From CBDCYN01 sp965224205 (GTDB lineage: Bacteria; Planctomycetota; Phycisphaerae; Phycisphaerales; Phycisphaeraceae), in assembly GCA_965224205.1 (NCBI GenBank), contig CBDCYN010000023.1, positions 434,001 through 498,000 on the forward strand: 64,000 nucleotides of DNA. The letters run 5' to 3'. Position 1 is the first letter of the stretch; every line of letters starts with the position of its first letter. The notes beneath the pieces were generated by a model. It saw only the letters and a program-made list of their open reading frames with translations, was not told the DNA's origin and ran no database searches. Made by a program: the position numbers and the translations under genes. This document shows positions 33,855-41,645 of the stretch, in pieces.

Positions 33855-33962
33855 TCAACTAGAATTGATATGCGATGAAGCCGTACTGCTGCAAGGCTAA
33901 ACATCGACGACGATCGGACATGCAAAACAAGGTAGACAATAGAAAAAAAGGATTTGCCGCCC

Positions 33963-36900
33963 ATGAAGGTCACCCGGAAGTTCACCCAAGCCGACAAGGA
34001 CGTCTACGAGAGCACCCAGTGGACCACGCGGTCGTGCAAGATCGCCAGCCTCGACGGGTCGACCGTGTTCGAGATGAACGACGTGAAGGTCCCCAAGGAC
34101 TGGTCGCAGCTGGCCACGGACATCATGGTCAGCAAGTACTTCCGCAAGGCCGGGGTGCCACAGGTCGACGAGCAGGGCCAGCCGGTGCTCGATGAGAACG
34201 ACCAGCCGGTCACCGGGCCCGAGCAGTCAGCCGGTCAGGTGATCAACCGCCTGGCCGGGTGCTGGCGGCACTGGGGTGAAAAGCACAACTACTTCGATAC
34301 CCAAGAAGACGCGGCCGCGTTCCAGGACGAGGTCGCCCACATGCTGCTTCACCAGATGGCCGCCCCCAACAGCCCCCAGTGGTTCAATACCGGCCTCAAC
34401 TGGGCGTACGACATCACCGGCCCCGCCCAGGGCCACTGGTACGTCGACCCACAAACCGGCCAAACGAAGCAATCCGACGACGCCTACTCCCACCCCCAGC
34501 CCCACGCCTGCTTCATCCAGTCGATCGAAGACGACCTGGTCAACCCCGGGGGGATCATGGACCTGTGGGTGCGTGAAGCGAGACTCTTCAAGTACGGCTC
34601 GGGCACGGGTACGAACTTCTCGAAGCTGCGGGGCGAAAACGAATCGCTTTCGGGCGGGGGTAAGAGCTCGGGGCTGATGAGCTGGCTGCGCATCGGCGAC
34701 CGGGCCGCGGGGGCGATCAAGTCCGGCGGCACCACACGCCGGGCCGCGAAGATGGTCTGCCTCGACCTCGACCACCCCGACATCGAGCAGTTCATCAACT
34801 GGAAGGTGCGCGAGGAGATCAAGGTCGCGGCCATGGTCGAGGGCCTAAAGCAACTCGACAAGGACCACCAGGACACCGCCGAACGCCTGGACTTAAAACT
34901 TGATTACGACTTCAACGGCGAGTCGTACGCCACGGTCAGCGGGCAGAACTCCAACAACTCCGTACGGATCTCCAATGAGTTCTTCAAGAAGCTCGACGAG
35001 GGCGGCACGTGGGACCTGACGTACCGCATCAGCGGCGATGTCGCCGACACGGTCCCCGCCCGGCAGCTGTGGGGCCAGGTCGCCTACGCGGCGTGGCGCT
35101 GCGCCGACCCCGGGGTGCAGTTCGACACGACCATCAACCAGTGGCACACCTGCCCAGCGTCGGGTCGGATCAACGCCTCGAACCCGTGCAGCGAGTACAT
35201 GTTCCTCGACAACACCGCCTGCAACCTCGCGTCGCTGAACCTGCTCAAGTTCTTCGACGCCAAGACCAAGACGTTCGACATCGAATCGTTCGAGCACGCG
35301 ATCCGGCTGTGGACGATCGTGCTCGAGATCAGCGTGCTCATGGCCGCGTTCCCCAGCCAAGAGATCGCCCGGCTCAGCTACGAGTACCGCACGCTGGGCC
35401 TGGGTTACGCCAATATCGGGGCGATGCTCATGCAGGCGGGGATCCCCTACGATAGCGACCGCGCAAGGGCGATCTGCGGGGCGATCACCGCCATCCTCAC
35501 CGGGCGCAGCTACGCCACCAGCGCTGAGCTGGCCGGGGAACTAGGGCCGTTCCCGGGGTATTACAAGAACCGCGAAGACATGCTTCGCGTGATCCGCAAC
35601 CACCGCCGCGCCGCCCACAGCGTGCCGCGCGAAAGCGGACTAGCCAGCGGACAAGAACTGGGCGACTACGAAGCCCTGGATATCCGCCCGGTGCCGATCG
35701 AAGCCGACGATCTACCCGGTACGCAGGGGAACGAAACGGACAGCGTCGGGCAGATCGCCAACGCGGCCGACCTGTTATCCAGCGCCCGCGTTTCATGGGA
35801 CGACGCCCTGAAACTCGGCAAGAAGCACGGCTACCGCAACGCCCAGACCACCGTCATCGCCCCCACCGGCACCATCGGCCTGCTCATGGACTGCGACACC
35901 ACCGGGGTCGAGCCGGACTTCGCCCTGGTGAAGTTCAAGAAGCTTGCTGGGGGCGGGTACTTCAAGATCGCCAACCAGTCGCTGCGCCCGGCGCTAGAGA
36001 ACCTCGGCTGCGACCCGGAACAGGTCAAGGACGTGATGCGTTTCGTGCTAGGGACGCTGAGCCTCGACGTGCCGATGCCCGACGACCGCGGCGACATCCC
36101 CAAGGAGTCGGCCCAGTTCGTAACGTTCGAGGACTACCTGATCGACAAGGGGCTGATCGCTGAGGACCTGCGTCGCATCACCGACGCCCTGCCGACGGTG
36201 TTCGAGCTGGCCCATGCGTTCACCACCTGGACACTCGGCGAGGAAGCCCTCGACCGCTTGGGGCTCACAGAACAAGCCAGCCAGCCCGGGTTTGATTTAT
36301 TCCGTGCTTTAGACCTCACCGCGGCCCAGGCGAGGACGCTCAACCGCCTGATCTGCGGCACCCAGACCGTCGAGGGCGCCCCGCATCTTAAAGACGAGCA
36401 CCTGCCGGTGTTCGACTGCGCCAATCAGTGCGGCCCCACCGGCAAGCGGTTCATCGCCGCCCAGGGCCACATCCGCATGATGGCCGCGGCCCAGTCGTTT
36501 ATCTCCGGGGCGATCAGCAAGACGATCAACCTGCCCCACTCGGCGTCGGTAGAAGATATCCAAGACGCCTACCGCCTTAGCTGGGAGCTGGGGCTCAAGG
36601 CCAACGCCCTGTACCGCGACGGGTGCAAGCTCAGTCAGCCGCTCAATACCAAGGTCGACGACGACGAGGCCGACGACGAAGACAACATCGAAGCCGCCAA
36701 GCAGGAGGTCGCCCAAGAGGTCGTCGTGGTCGCGGATCACGCCGCCGTGGTGGTGGCCGGGGATGCATCCGATGCCTCGGCCCATGAACGAGTCGTCGAG
36801 AAGGTTGTCGAGCGCGTCGTGGAGCGCCCCCTGCGTCGCCGGCTGCCCGATACGCGTCGCAGCATCACTCACAAGTTCAGCGTCGCTGGACACGAGGGGT

Positions 36901-37580
36901 ACCTCACCGTCGGGCTCTACGAGAACGGTGCCCCCGGTGAGCTATTCATCACCATGGCCAAAGAGGGCTCGACGATCGGCGGGATCATGGACTCGCTGGG
37001 CACCGCGATCAGCGTGGCGTTGCAGTACGGGGTGCCGATCGAGTCGCTGGTCGATAAATTCACCCACCAGCGGTTCGAGCCGGCGGGCATGACCCACAAC
37101 CCGGACATCCCGTTCGCCAAGAGCCTGGTCGACTACATCTTCCGCTGGCTGGGGATCGAGTTCGTGCCCGGCTACCGCCAGGCCAACACCCCGCGCCGAG
37201 GCCCGGCGGCCACAGCAACTGAAGAAGGATCGTCCGCAACCTGGACCGGCCCCGCAGACCGAACCGAGACCGAACACGAAGGTCAACAGCCCGCGGCGCC
37301 TCCCGGCCCGTCACAAGATCAACCAGGCCTCGGGCCTCCGATCGCTAAGCAGTTCGACCCAAGCGGGCCGGGCCGTCTCCATAGCGATCCCCCCCATCAA
37401 GGCCAAGACACCGCGTCCGTAAACCCGGACGAGCCCGCCGCACCCAGCGGCAGCTTGATGACCGCGATGAGCCAGCTCCAAAGCGACGCCCCGGCGTGCG
37501 ACGTGTGTGGGGCGATTACCGTCCGTAGCGGAACGTGCTATAAATGCTTAAACTGTGGCAATTCGATGGGGTGCAGCTAA
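33963..37580 (+). CDS. nrdJ: Vitamin B12-dependent ribonucleotide reductase (class II)
   Basis: The protein is about 1205 residues. Motifs include the substrate-binding SPQWFNTGLNWAYDITGP, HACFIQSIEDDL, GSGTGTNFSKLRGENE, the active-site NPCSEY (near residue 407) and APTGTIGLLMDCDTTG. A TSCPD-type domain near the C-terminus has FSVAGHEGYLTVGLYENG and EGSTIGGIMDSLGTAIS. The tail ends in a cysteine-rich CDVCGAITVRSGTCYKCLNC. Class II enzymes reduce ribonucleotides with adenosylcobalamin, with or without oxygen. The ATG after AAAGGA is preferred over a TTG three codons upstream. I saw no cobalamin riboswitch or NrdR box in the short upstream gap. Confidence 0.95.
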   Translation: MKVTRKFTQADKDVYESTQWTTRSCKIASLDGSTVFEMNDVKVPKDWSQLATDIMVSKYFRKAGVPQVDEQGQPVLDENDQPVTGPEQSAGQVINRLAGCWRHWGEKHNYFDTQEDAAAFQDEVAHMLLHQMAAPNSPQWFNTGLNWAYDITGPAQGHWYVDPQTGQTKQSDDAYSHPQPHACFIQSIEDDLVNPGGIMDLWVREARLFKYGSGTGTNFSKLRGENESLSGGGKSSGLMSWLRIGDRAAGAIKSGGTTRRAAKMVCLDLDHPDIEQFINWKVREEIKVAAMVEGLKQLDKDHQDTAERLDLKLDYDFNGESYATVSGQNSNNSVRISNEFFKKLDEGGTWDLTYRISGDVADTVPARQLWGQVAYAAWRCADPGVQFDTTINQWHTCPASGRINASNPCSEYMFLDNTACNLASLNLLKFFDAKTKTFDIESFEHAIRLWTIVLEISVLMAAFPSQEIARLSYEYRTLGLGYANIGAMLMQAGIPYDSDRARAICGAITAILTGRSYATSAELAGELGPFPGYYKNREDMLRVIRNHRRAAHSVPRESGLASGQELGDYEALDIRPVPIEADDLPGTQGNETDSVGQIANAADLLSSARVSWDDALKLGKKHGYRNAQTTVIAPTGTIGLLMDCDTTGVEPDFALVKFKKLAGGGYFKIANQSLRPALENLGCDPEQVKDVMRFVLGTLSLDVPMPDDRGDIPKESAQFVTFEDYLIDKGLIAEDLRRITDALPTVFELAHAFTTWTLGEEALDRLGLTEQASQPGFDLFRALDLTAAQARTLNRLICGTQTVEGAPHLKDEHLPVFDCANQCGPTGKRFIAAQGHIRMMAAAQSFISGAISKTINLPHSASVEDIQDAYRLSWELGLKANALYRDGCKLSQPLNTKVDDDEADDEDNIEAAKQEVAQEVVVVADHAAVVVAGDASDASAHERVVEKVVERVVERPLRRRLPDTRRSITHKFSVAGHEGYLTVGLYENGAPGELFITMAKEGSTIGGIMDSLGTAISVALQYGVPIESLVDKFTHQRFEPAGMTHNPDIPFAKSLVDYIFRWLGIEFVPGYRQANTPRRGPAATATEEGSSATWTGPADRTETEHEGQQPAAPPGPSQDQPGLGPPIAKQFDPSGPGRLHSDPPHQGQDTASVNPDEPAAPSGSLMTAMSQLQSDAPACDVCGAITVRSGTCYKCLNCGNSMGCS

Positions 37581-37615
37581 ACGAGGTGTCGATCTAAGAT
37601 GTTCCGGGTCACCCT

Positions 37616-37721
37616 TATACCGATCTTGGATGAAAATACAGCGTGCCTCAGGTACGCGGGAAGGAAGTTTTCGGGGTTCAATCCCTACCTGACGCGGTAC
37701 TTTGGATACGCGATGCGTAGA
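37616..37721 (+). repeat. Rep1 element, full copy
   Basis: Rep1 copy from TATACCGATCTTGGATGAAA to GGATACGCGATGCGTAGA, just downstream of nrdJ and before the candidate RNA gene. Confidence 0.85.
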
Positions 37722-37826
37722 TCAATGGTCGATCGGAATCTAGCTTCAATGGCCGTACACGAAGCGCGTCTGATCACGTGATCCAAAGATACCCCGCGAG
37801 CGTAGTTCAGGATATAGTCATAGTTC

Positions 37827-37854
37827 TTGATTTTTTTGTGTGTCCGTTAAGAAT
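37827..37854 (+). promoter_or_regulatory. Predicted promoter of the structured RNA
   Basis: TTGATT is followed after 16 bases by AAGAAT (part of TTAAGAAT). The predicted start is near 37861, where the folded region begins. Confidence 0.4.
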
Positions 37855-37860
37855 AGGAGA

Positions 37861-38059
37861 ATAAATCACCCGAGATCGGTGACTATATGAGTAAGGAAGC
37901 AACAGGTTAAATATCCTACCTACAATATGGGGAGAGCCGATATGACATAAGCCGATACTGGCGTGAATGTCTCTTGTTCACCTAGTGGCGGTTAGTCAAT
38001 CGTTGCTTCCTTCTCCCTCCTCCCCCCCTTGGGCTCCCACCACCTAAGGGGGGTTTTTT
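37861..38059 (+). ncRNA. Candidate structured small RNA of about 200 nt (6S-like architecture)
   Basis: No ORF fits here, but secondary structure is strong. A 5' hairpin TCACC...GGTGA is followed by an 11-bp long-range stem (AAGGAAGCAAC at 37893 with GTTGCTTCCTT at 38002). That stem encloses about 98 nt with an inner hairpin (GTGAA...TTCAC, 37962-37981) and a direct repeat AGCCGATA. A closing terminator hairpin ends the unit. A promoter-like pair precedes it. A closing stem, large internal region and terminal hairpin resemble 6S RNA in size and layout, but I recognise no diagnostic 6S sequence. SRP RNA, tmRNA and RNase P RNA signatures are absent. Confidence 0.5.
38023..38059 (+). terminator. 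Intrinsic terminator of the structured RNA
   Basis: CCCCCCTT pairs with AAGGGGGG across a 15-base loop and is followed by six T residues. This is the best-formed terminator in the window. Confidence 0.88.
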
Positions 38060-38113
38060 CTTGGCCGTTCGTGACCCGTCTTGATGGAGTTAGAGCTAGA
38101 GCGTTTCCTGAAA

Positions 38114-38260
38114 AGGCGGTGAGGCTTGTCACGCAGCTGTTGGAGGGTGGACCGGAACAGGTCCCCATCGATCGCCTTGTTCAAGGCCACCAGCGGGTCG
38201 CGTTTGGAACTCAAGTTAAGCACAGCGTTCTTTGAAGTCGAAAAAAACGGGTTGGGCCAT
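38114..38260 (-). pseudogene. IS5-like transposase N-terminal remnant
   Basis: Read leftward from an ATG: MAQPVFFDFKERCA, then a stop or frameshift, then (in the next frame) SSKRDPLVALNKAIDGDLFR and STLQQLRDK. This is the N-terminal pattern of IS5-family transposases. The rest of the gene is gone. A 112-bp MITE lies on its 5' side, and a lone MITE end (GAGCGTTTCCTGAAA, 38099-38113) on the other side. Confidence 0.65.
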
Positions 38261-38278
38261 GGCAAGAATCCTGATCTA

Positions 38279-38390
38279 GAGCGTATCCCGAAATGGTGTA
38301 CGACGCCCCAAGTCAGCCGCGACCGTGAGGTAGCGGGTTTCTCGAAATACGCCGACCACTTGACGTCGTACACGAAGTCGGGAAACGCTC
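38279..38390. mobile_element. 112-bp MITE (copy 2), TA-flanked
   Basis: Ends GAGCGTATCCCGAAATGGTG and (reverse complement) GAGCGTTTCCCGACTTCGTG; TA on both sides. The core is CAGCCGCGACCGTGAGGTAG. Length is identical to copy 1. Confidence 0.88.
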
Positions 38391-38490
38391 TAAACGCCAA
38401 TGAGGACCCCGATTATATTGCAGAGGTGGTCCCCCAATCTCGGACAGCCGGTTAAGGTGGAATCGGCTCGAAGATTTGAAAGGACCCCCG

Positions 38491-38772
38491 ATGGCTAAAC
38501 GGCGTCAATTCTCAGCGGCATTGAAGGCGAAGGTTGCTTTGGAGGCGTTTCGTGGCGAGTTGCCCCTCGCTGCGATCGCCAAGAAGCATGACGTTCATCC
38601 GAACATGATCAGGAATTGGAAGCGTCAGTTGACCCAGGAGGCGGCCAGTCTCTTTGTGCGTGGCAAGCCGGATCGGGACAAGGTCTCCGAGGCGCAGATC
38701 AAAGAGTTGCACGCCAAGATCGGCCAGCTGACGATCGAGAAGGATTTTTTAAAAAAAGGCTTGAATCTGTGA
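38491..38772 (+). CDS. IS3-family transposase OrfA
   Basis: The HTH protein of about 93 residues has MAKRRQFSAALKAKVALEAF, then LAAIAKKHDVHPNMIRNWKR, and a leucine-zipper-like C-terminus (ELHAKIGQLTIEKDFLKK). It is the DNA-binding half of an IS3-type transposase. AAAGGA precedes the ATG. Near its end, A AAA AAG (38751-38758) allows a -1 frameshift that would join it to OrfB as the active OrfAB fusion, as known for this family. Confidence 0.9.
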   Translation: MAKRRQFSAALKAKVALEAFRGELPLAAIAKKHDVHPNMIRNWKRQLTQEAASLFVRGKPDRDKVSEAQIKELHAKIGQLTIEKDFLKKGLNL

Positions 38773-38792
38773 GCCACGCCCGGCGTTGCGAC

Positions 38793-39632
38793 ATGATCGA
38801 ACCGGCCCATCCCAAGCTCAGCATTGTTCGCCAGTGCGATCTGGTGAACATCAGCCGGTCCTCGTTCTACTTCGAGGCCAAGGGTGAAAGCCCCTTGAAT
38901 CTGACACTGATGCGTTTGATCGATGAGCAGTTCCTTCAGACGCCGTTCTACGGCTCACGCCAGATGGCCCGCTGGCTGCGTCGCCAAGGTTACTGTGTCG
39001 GGCGCAAACGCGTGCGGCGGTTGATGCGGAAGATGAGCCTGGCGCCGATCTATCAGGCCCCGAGGACCAGCCGCAAGCATCCGCACCACAAGGTGTATCC
39101 GTATCTGCTTCGAGACTTGACGATCGACCGGCCCAACCAGGTCTGGTGCGCCGATATCACGTATATCCCGATGCGGGGCGGGTTCTTGTATCTGGTGGCG
39201 ATCATGGATTGGGCTAGCCGCAAGGTGTTGTCTTGGCGTCTGTCGAACACGATGGAGGCGTCGTTTTGTGTGGAGACGCTCGAAGAAGCCTTCGCCAAAC
39301 ACGGCGTGCCCGAGATCATCAACACCGATCAAGGCAGCCAATTCACCGCCATGGAATGGACCCAAGCCGTCAAGACCGCGGGCGCAAGGATCTCGATGGA
39401 CGGCAAGGGCCGGTGGATGGACAACGTGTTCATCGAACGCCTATGGCGATCGCTCAAATACGAATGTGTTTATCTGCAAGCCTTCGAAACCGGCTCCGAA
39501 GCGCGATCATGCATCAGCCACTGGATGAACTTTTACAACACACAGCGTCCGCATTCGACCCTCGATGGACGCACACCGAGCGAAGCATACAATGGCCTGC
39601 CCATGCAGGCCCCGGACACGGCTGCGGCGTAA
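38793..39632 (+). CDS. IS3-family transposase OrfB (rve/DDE domain)
   Basis: The integrase-type catalytic protein has an HTH_21 region (FLQTPFYGSRQMARWLRRQG) followed by the rve core: WCADITYIPMRGGFLYLVAI (first Asp), IINTDQGSQFTAMEWTQ (second Asp) and MDNVFIERLWRSLKYECVYL (Glu). The C-terminal NFYNTQRPHSTLDGRTPSEA is typical. All three DDE residues are present, so the element could be active. The frame extends upstream to the slippery site; the ATG given is only the first in-frame one after it. Confidence 0.9.
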   Translation: MIEPAHPKLSIVRQCDLVNISRSSFYFEAKGESPLNLTLMRLIDEQFLQTPFYGSRQMARWLRRQGYCVGRKRVRRLMRKMSLAPIYQAPRTSRKHPHHKVYPYLLRDLTIDRPNQVWCADITYIPMRGGFLYLVAIMDWASRKVLSWRLSNTMEASFCVETLEEAFAKHGVPEIINTDQGSQFTAMEWTQAVKTAGARISMDGKGRWMDNVFIERLWRSLKYECVYLQAFETGSEARSCISHWMNFYNTQRPHSTLDGRTPSEAYNGLPMQAPDTAAA

Positions 39633-39720
39633 ACTGGAACTCAGGTTCCACCTTAGGCAGCCCCACCGGCTGTCCGAGATTGGGGGACCACCTCTGGTCG
39701 TAGTTGGCCGAGACGCCTTC

Positions 39721-39890
39721 CTAAAACGGCGTGTAGCCGCTTAGCTCGCTGGCTTTCTGCCTGGGTGTCTTGCCGTTCTGTGCTCCGTGGGGGCGTTGCC
39801 ACTCGGCAAGCCGGTCTGCCAAGGCTGGATCATCAAGATCCATCGCGGCGTAAAACTCAAGTTTGTCGGTCTTCTTAGTTCGCCTTTCGC
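39721..39890 (-). pseudogene. IS481-like transposase C-terminal fragment
   Basis: The leftward frame ends LEFYAAMDLDDPALADRLAE, then RPHGAQNGKTPRQKASELSG YTPF and stop. This is the rve_3 tail of IS481/IS3-type transposases, without the catalytic core. It abuts an unrelated transposase fragment, so two elements are joined here. Confidence 0.65.
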
Positions 39891-40629
39891 CCTTATGCGG
39901 CCTGCTGATAGACGTGCAGGAGGATTTTGAGGGTTTTTCGATACCCCGGCTGGATAGGCCGATGGATAAAACCTCACGGCGGGCGCTGTAGCTTCGTAGC
40001 GTCGCAAGTATGTCGGCGAAGGACGCGTGGGGCTTCTTCGGGTACCACGGGCGATGCGGCGGGCGGTGCAAACGATGACCGGTCTTAGCGAACCACCACA
40101 CGATCAGGCTGTACAACCGCATCGCCACCGGGGCGGTGCGTTGGGCGGCTTGTCGCGTCCATCCCTGAGGCTGCTCGAAGCCCAGGTGTTGCTTAGCGTC
40201 GTGGAAGGTGACTTCGATCACCAGCGTATCGCGTACCACGTCAAGACCTCTTGGGCGGTGGCTTGAGCATACGTCGAATAGAACGCTTGTTTCATCGTGT
40301 TGCGGTCGCTGATCGGGTCGGTGGCTACGACCCGCAGCGGTCGATCGGGTGCGGCGTAGACCCGGGCTTGGGCGTGGGCGACGTGTACCGATCGCTTCTT
40401 GCCGTAGAGGTTCAGGTTGATGCGTTGCGTGGACTTCTCAAGCATCTGTTTGGGAGTCGGCAGGCGTGGGCCGCGTTTGCGGGGTCGGCCGTGGGTTCCC
40501 GCCACCCGTTGGGGCGGGGGGTCGTACAGCCGTGCGTCGAGGACCAATCGGCTGGTCAGGTCGCCGTTCTTAGGCAGGTTCAACAGCACACTCTGGCCTC
40601 CGTAGGCCGAGTCGGCGACCGCGTGAAGC
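39891..40629 (-). pseudogene. IS4/IS701-like transposase, truncated and frameshifted
   Basis: Leftward, from the IS200/IS605 boundary: VADSAYGGQSVLLNLPKNGD, RLVLDARLYDPPPQRV, VYAAPDRPLRVVATDP, TAQEVLTWYAIRW, then a frameshift near 40222-40236 into IEVTFHDAKQHLGFEQPQGW and APVAMRLYSLIVWWF. A second frame change before the end restores KILLHVYQQAA-stop. The 5' end is missing where the IS200/IS605 element inserted. The E in the EVTFHD segment matches the third catalytic residue of the DDE family. Confidence 0.7.
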
Positions 40630-40630
40630 T

Positions 40631-41149
40631 CCCCGCAGCAAGCTGCGGGGTATCTGCGAACCTCAGAACAGACGCAACGGTTTCAAGTCTTCCTTGGGTT
40701 GACCTTGACGCTTGACATAACGCTCGACAGCAGACCAGTTGCCCCGTTCCCCTACCATCGCCACGTAATAGCCGTCGACCAGAACTCCCCGCCCCACAGA
40801 CAGCGTCTCACTTCGAGGCGGCGGCGAAAGATCGCCCGAGCCGTGATGCTCTTGAAGATCTGGGCGATCCGACCCGGTGATAGTTTCGGGTGGGCTCCAC
40901 ACAGCACATGGATGTGATTCCCGTCCATCCCCAGAGCCTCGAACTCGATCGCGTAACGGCCCTGAATCCCCATCGACGTCTGTTCGATGATTCGACTGAC
41001 CTCGGGATCTAACATCACCTTCCGGTACTTCACTGGAAGCACCATGTGATCATGGATCTGATAGGCACAATGATGGCCCTTGCGAACTTGTCCTTCCGAT
41101 GACACTCATGAAATATCCACGCCCATTGTCCCTGTAGCAAGCTACAGGG
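40631..41149 (-). mobile_element. IS200/IS605-like element bounded by hairpins
   Basis: Its two ends are near-identical 20-base hairpins, CCCCGCAGCAAGCTGCGGGG (40631-40650) and CCCTGTAGCAAGCTACAGGG (41130-41149). This is as expected for single-strand transposition by TnpA, without terminal inverted repeats. It inserted into the IS4/IS701-like gene. Confidence 0.75.
40663..41105 (-). pseudogene. tnpA: IS200/IS605 TnpA (Y1 transposase), frameshifted
   Basis: The leftward frame has HHCAYQIHDHMVLPVKYRKV, the HUH metal motif in NHIHVLCGAHPKLSP and CLWGGEFW. It then goes out of frame by one base and continues as VDGYYVAMVGERGNWSAVER YVKRQ, which carries the tyrosine region. Family members read through here (GEFW-x-DGYYVA), so a single extra base near 40790 breaks the gene, unless it is a sequencing error. 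Confidence 0.85.
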
Positions 41150-41253
41150 AATGATCATGTTCAAGTCCGAGCGGATATTGGGACTCATACGCACCGATCA
41201 AAGCGGGAGGGTGTCACGGGGGGGGATTGGTAGATCGCTGCGGGCACGGGTGT

Positions 41254-41514
41254 TTACTTTGCCGCCTCGATCATCGCTAGTATGCCCGCTTTGACCACAT
41301 CAGGTAGCCGTGGCCATGCATGGATAACAGAGGCTAGATTCGGGTCGGCGTGCTCGGTTTTCGCGCCTCTGGTACAAGCAGCGGCACAAGCGTTCGGCGA
41401 AGTGCTTGCAAACTCTTTCTGGTTAGAAATTTCCGTACGGTGCTCGCAGCTTGCCAACGTGAATGTCGTGGGTTCAAATCCCATCATCCGCTTTTCTTTT
41501 CCTCCTCTTGACAT
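41254..41514 (-). pseudogene. ORF antisense to a tRNA fragment with integrative-element tail
   Basis: The first third (MMGFEPTTFTLASCEHRTE) is the antisense translation of the tRNA-Gly 3' half, a pattern often annotated next to integrated elements. The remainder (DPNLASVIHAWPRLPDVVKA GILAMI) resembles tails I associate with integrase-linked reading frames in planctomycetes. It is probably a leftover of an integrative element rather than a functional gene. Confidence 0.45.
41451..41492 (+). other. 3' half of tRNA-Gly(GCC): probable attachment site
   Basis: TTGCCAA is a correct anticodon loop for GCC, followed by a 3' anticodon-stem strand, variable loop, T-arm (GTGGG-TTCAAAT-CCCAT) and acceptor strand CATCCGC plus T. 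The matching 5' half (GCGGATG and D-arm) is absent upstream. Integrases using tRNA genes leave exactly such halves as attL/attR. Confidence 0.75.
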
Positions 41515-41645
41515 GCCGTGACAGACCGTGTCTTCGAGTGCTATTCCCCTTCTTTTCCAACCTCTTACTATCGTCAGCTAGATCACCGTTTCGGTGAGGT
41601 GTGTGACCGTCGGTTGTGACAGGCGATGACTCAAAACGCCCTGGG

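Larger units (their letters stand above)
38421..39696 (+). mobile_element. IS3-family insertion sequence
   Basis: The element is about 1.28 kb and is bounded by 32-base perfect inverted repeats (38421-38452 and 39665-39696, starting CAGAGGTGGTCCCCCAATCT). It holds two overlapping frames with an A7G slippery tract between them. I see no clear target-site duplication. It appears structurally intact. Confidence 0.9.

Noticed and set aside
33855..33962. Cobalamin riboswitch before nrdJ
   Set aside because: The gap is only about 108 bases and lacks a B12-box-like GCCACTG segment.
34227..36893. Leftward frames across nrdJ
   Set aside because: Antisense shadows in GC-rich coding DNA with no recognisable motifs.
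37893..37903. SRP RNA, because AAGGAAGCA resembles its conserved loop
   Set aside because: This stretch pairs perfectly with GTTGCTTCCTT 98 bases later, and the other SRP loop sequences are absent.
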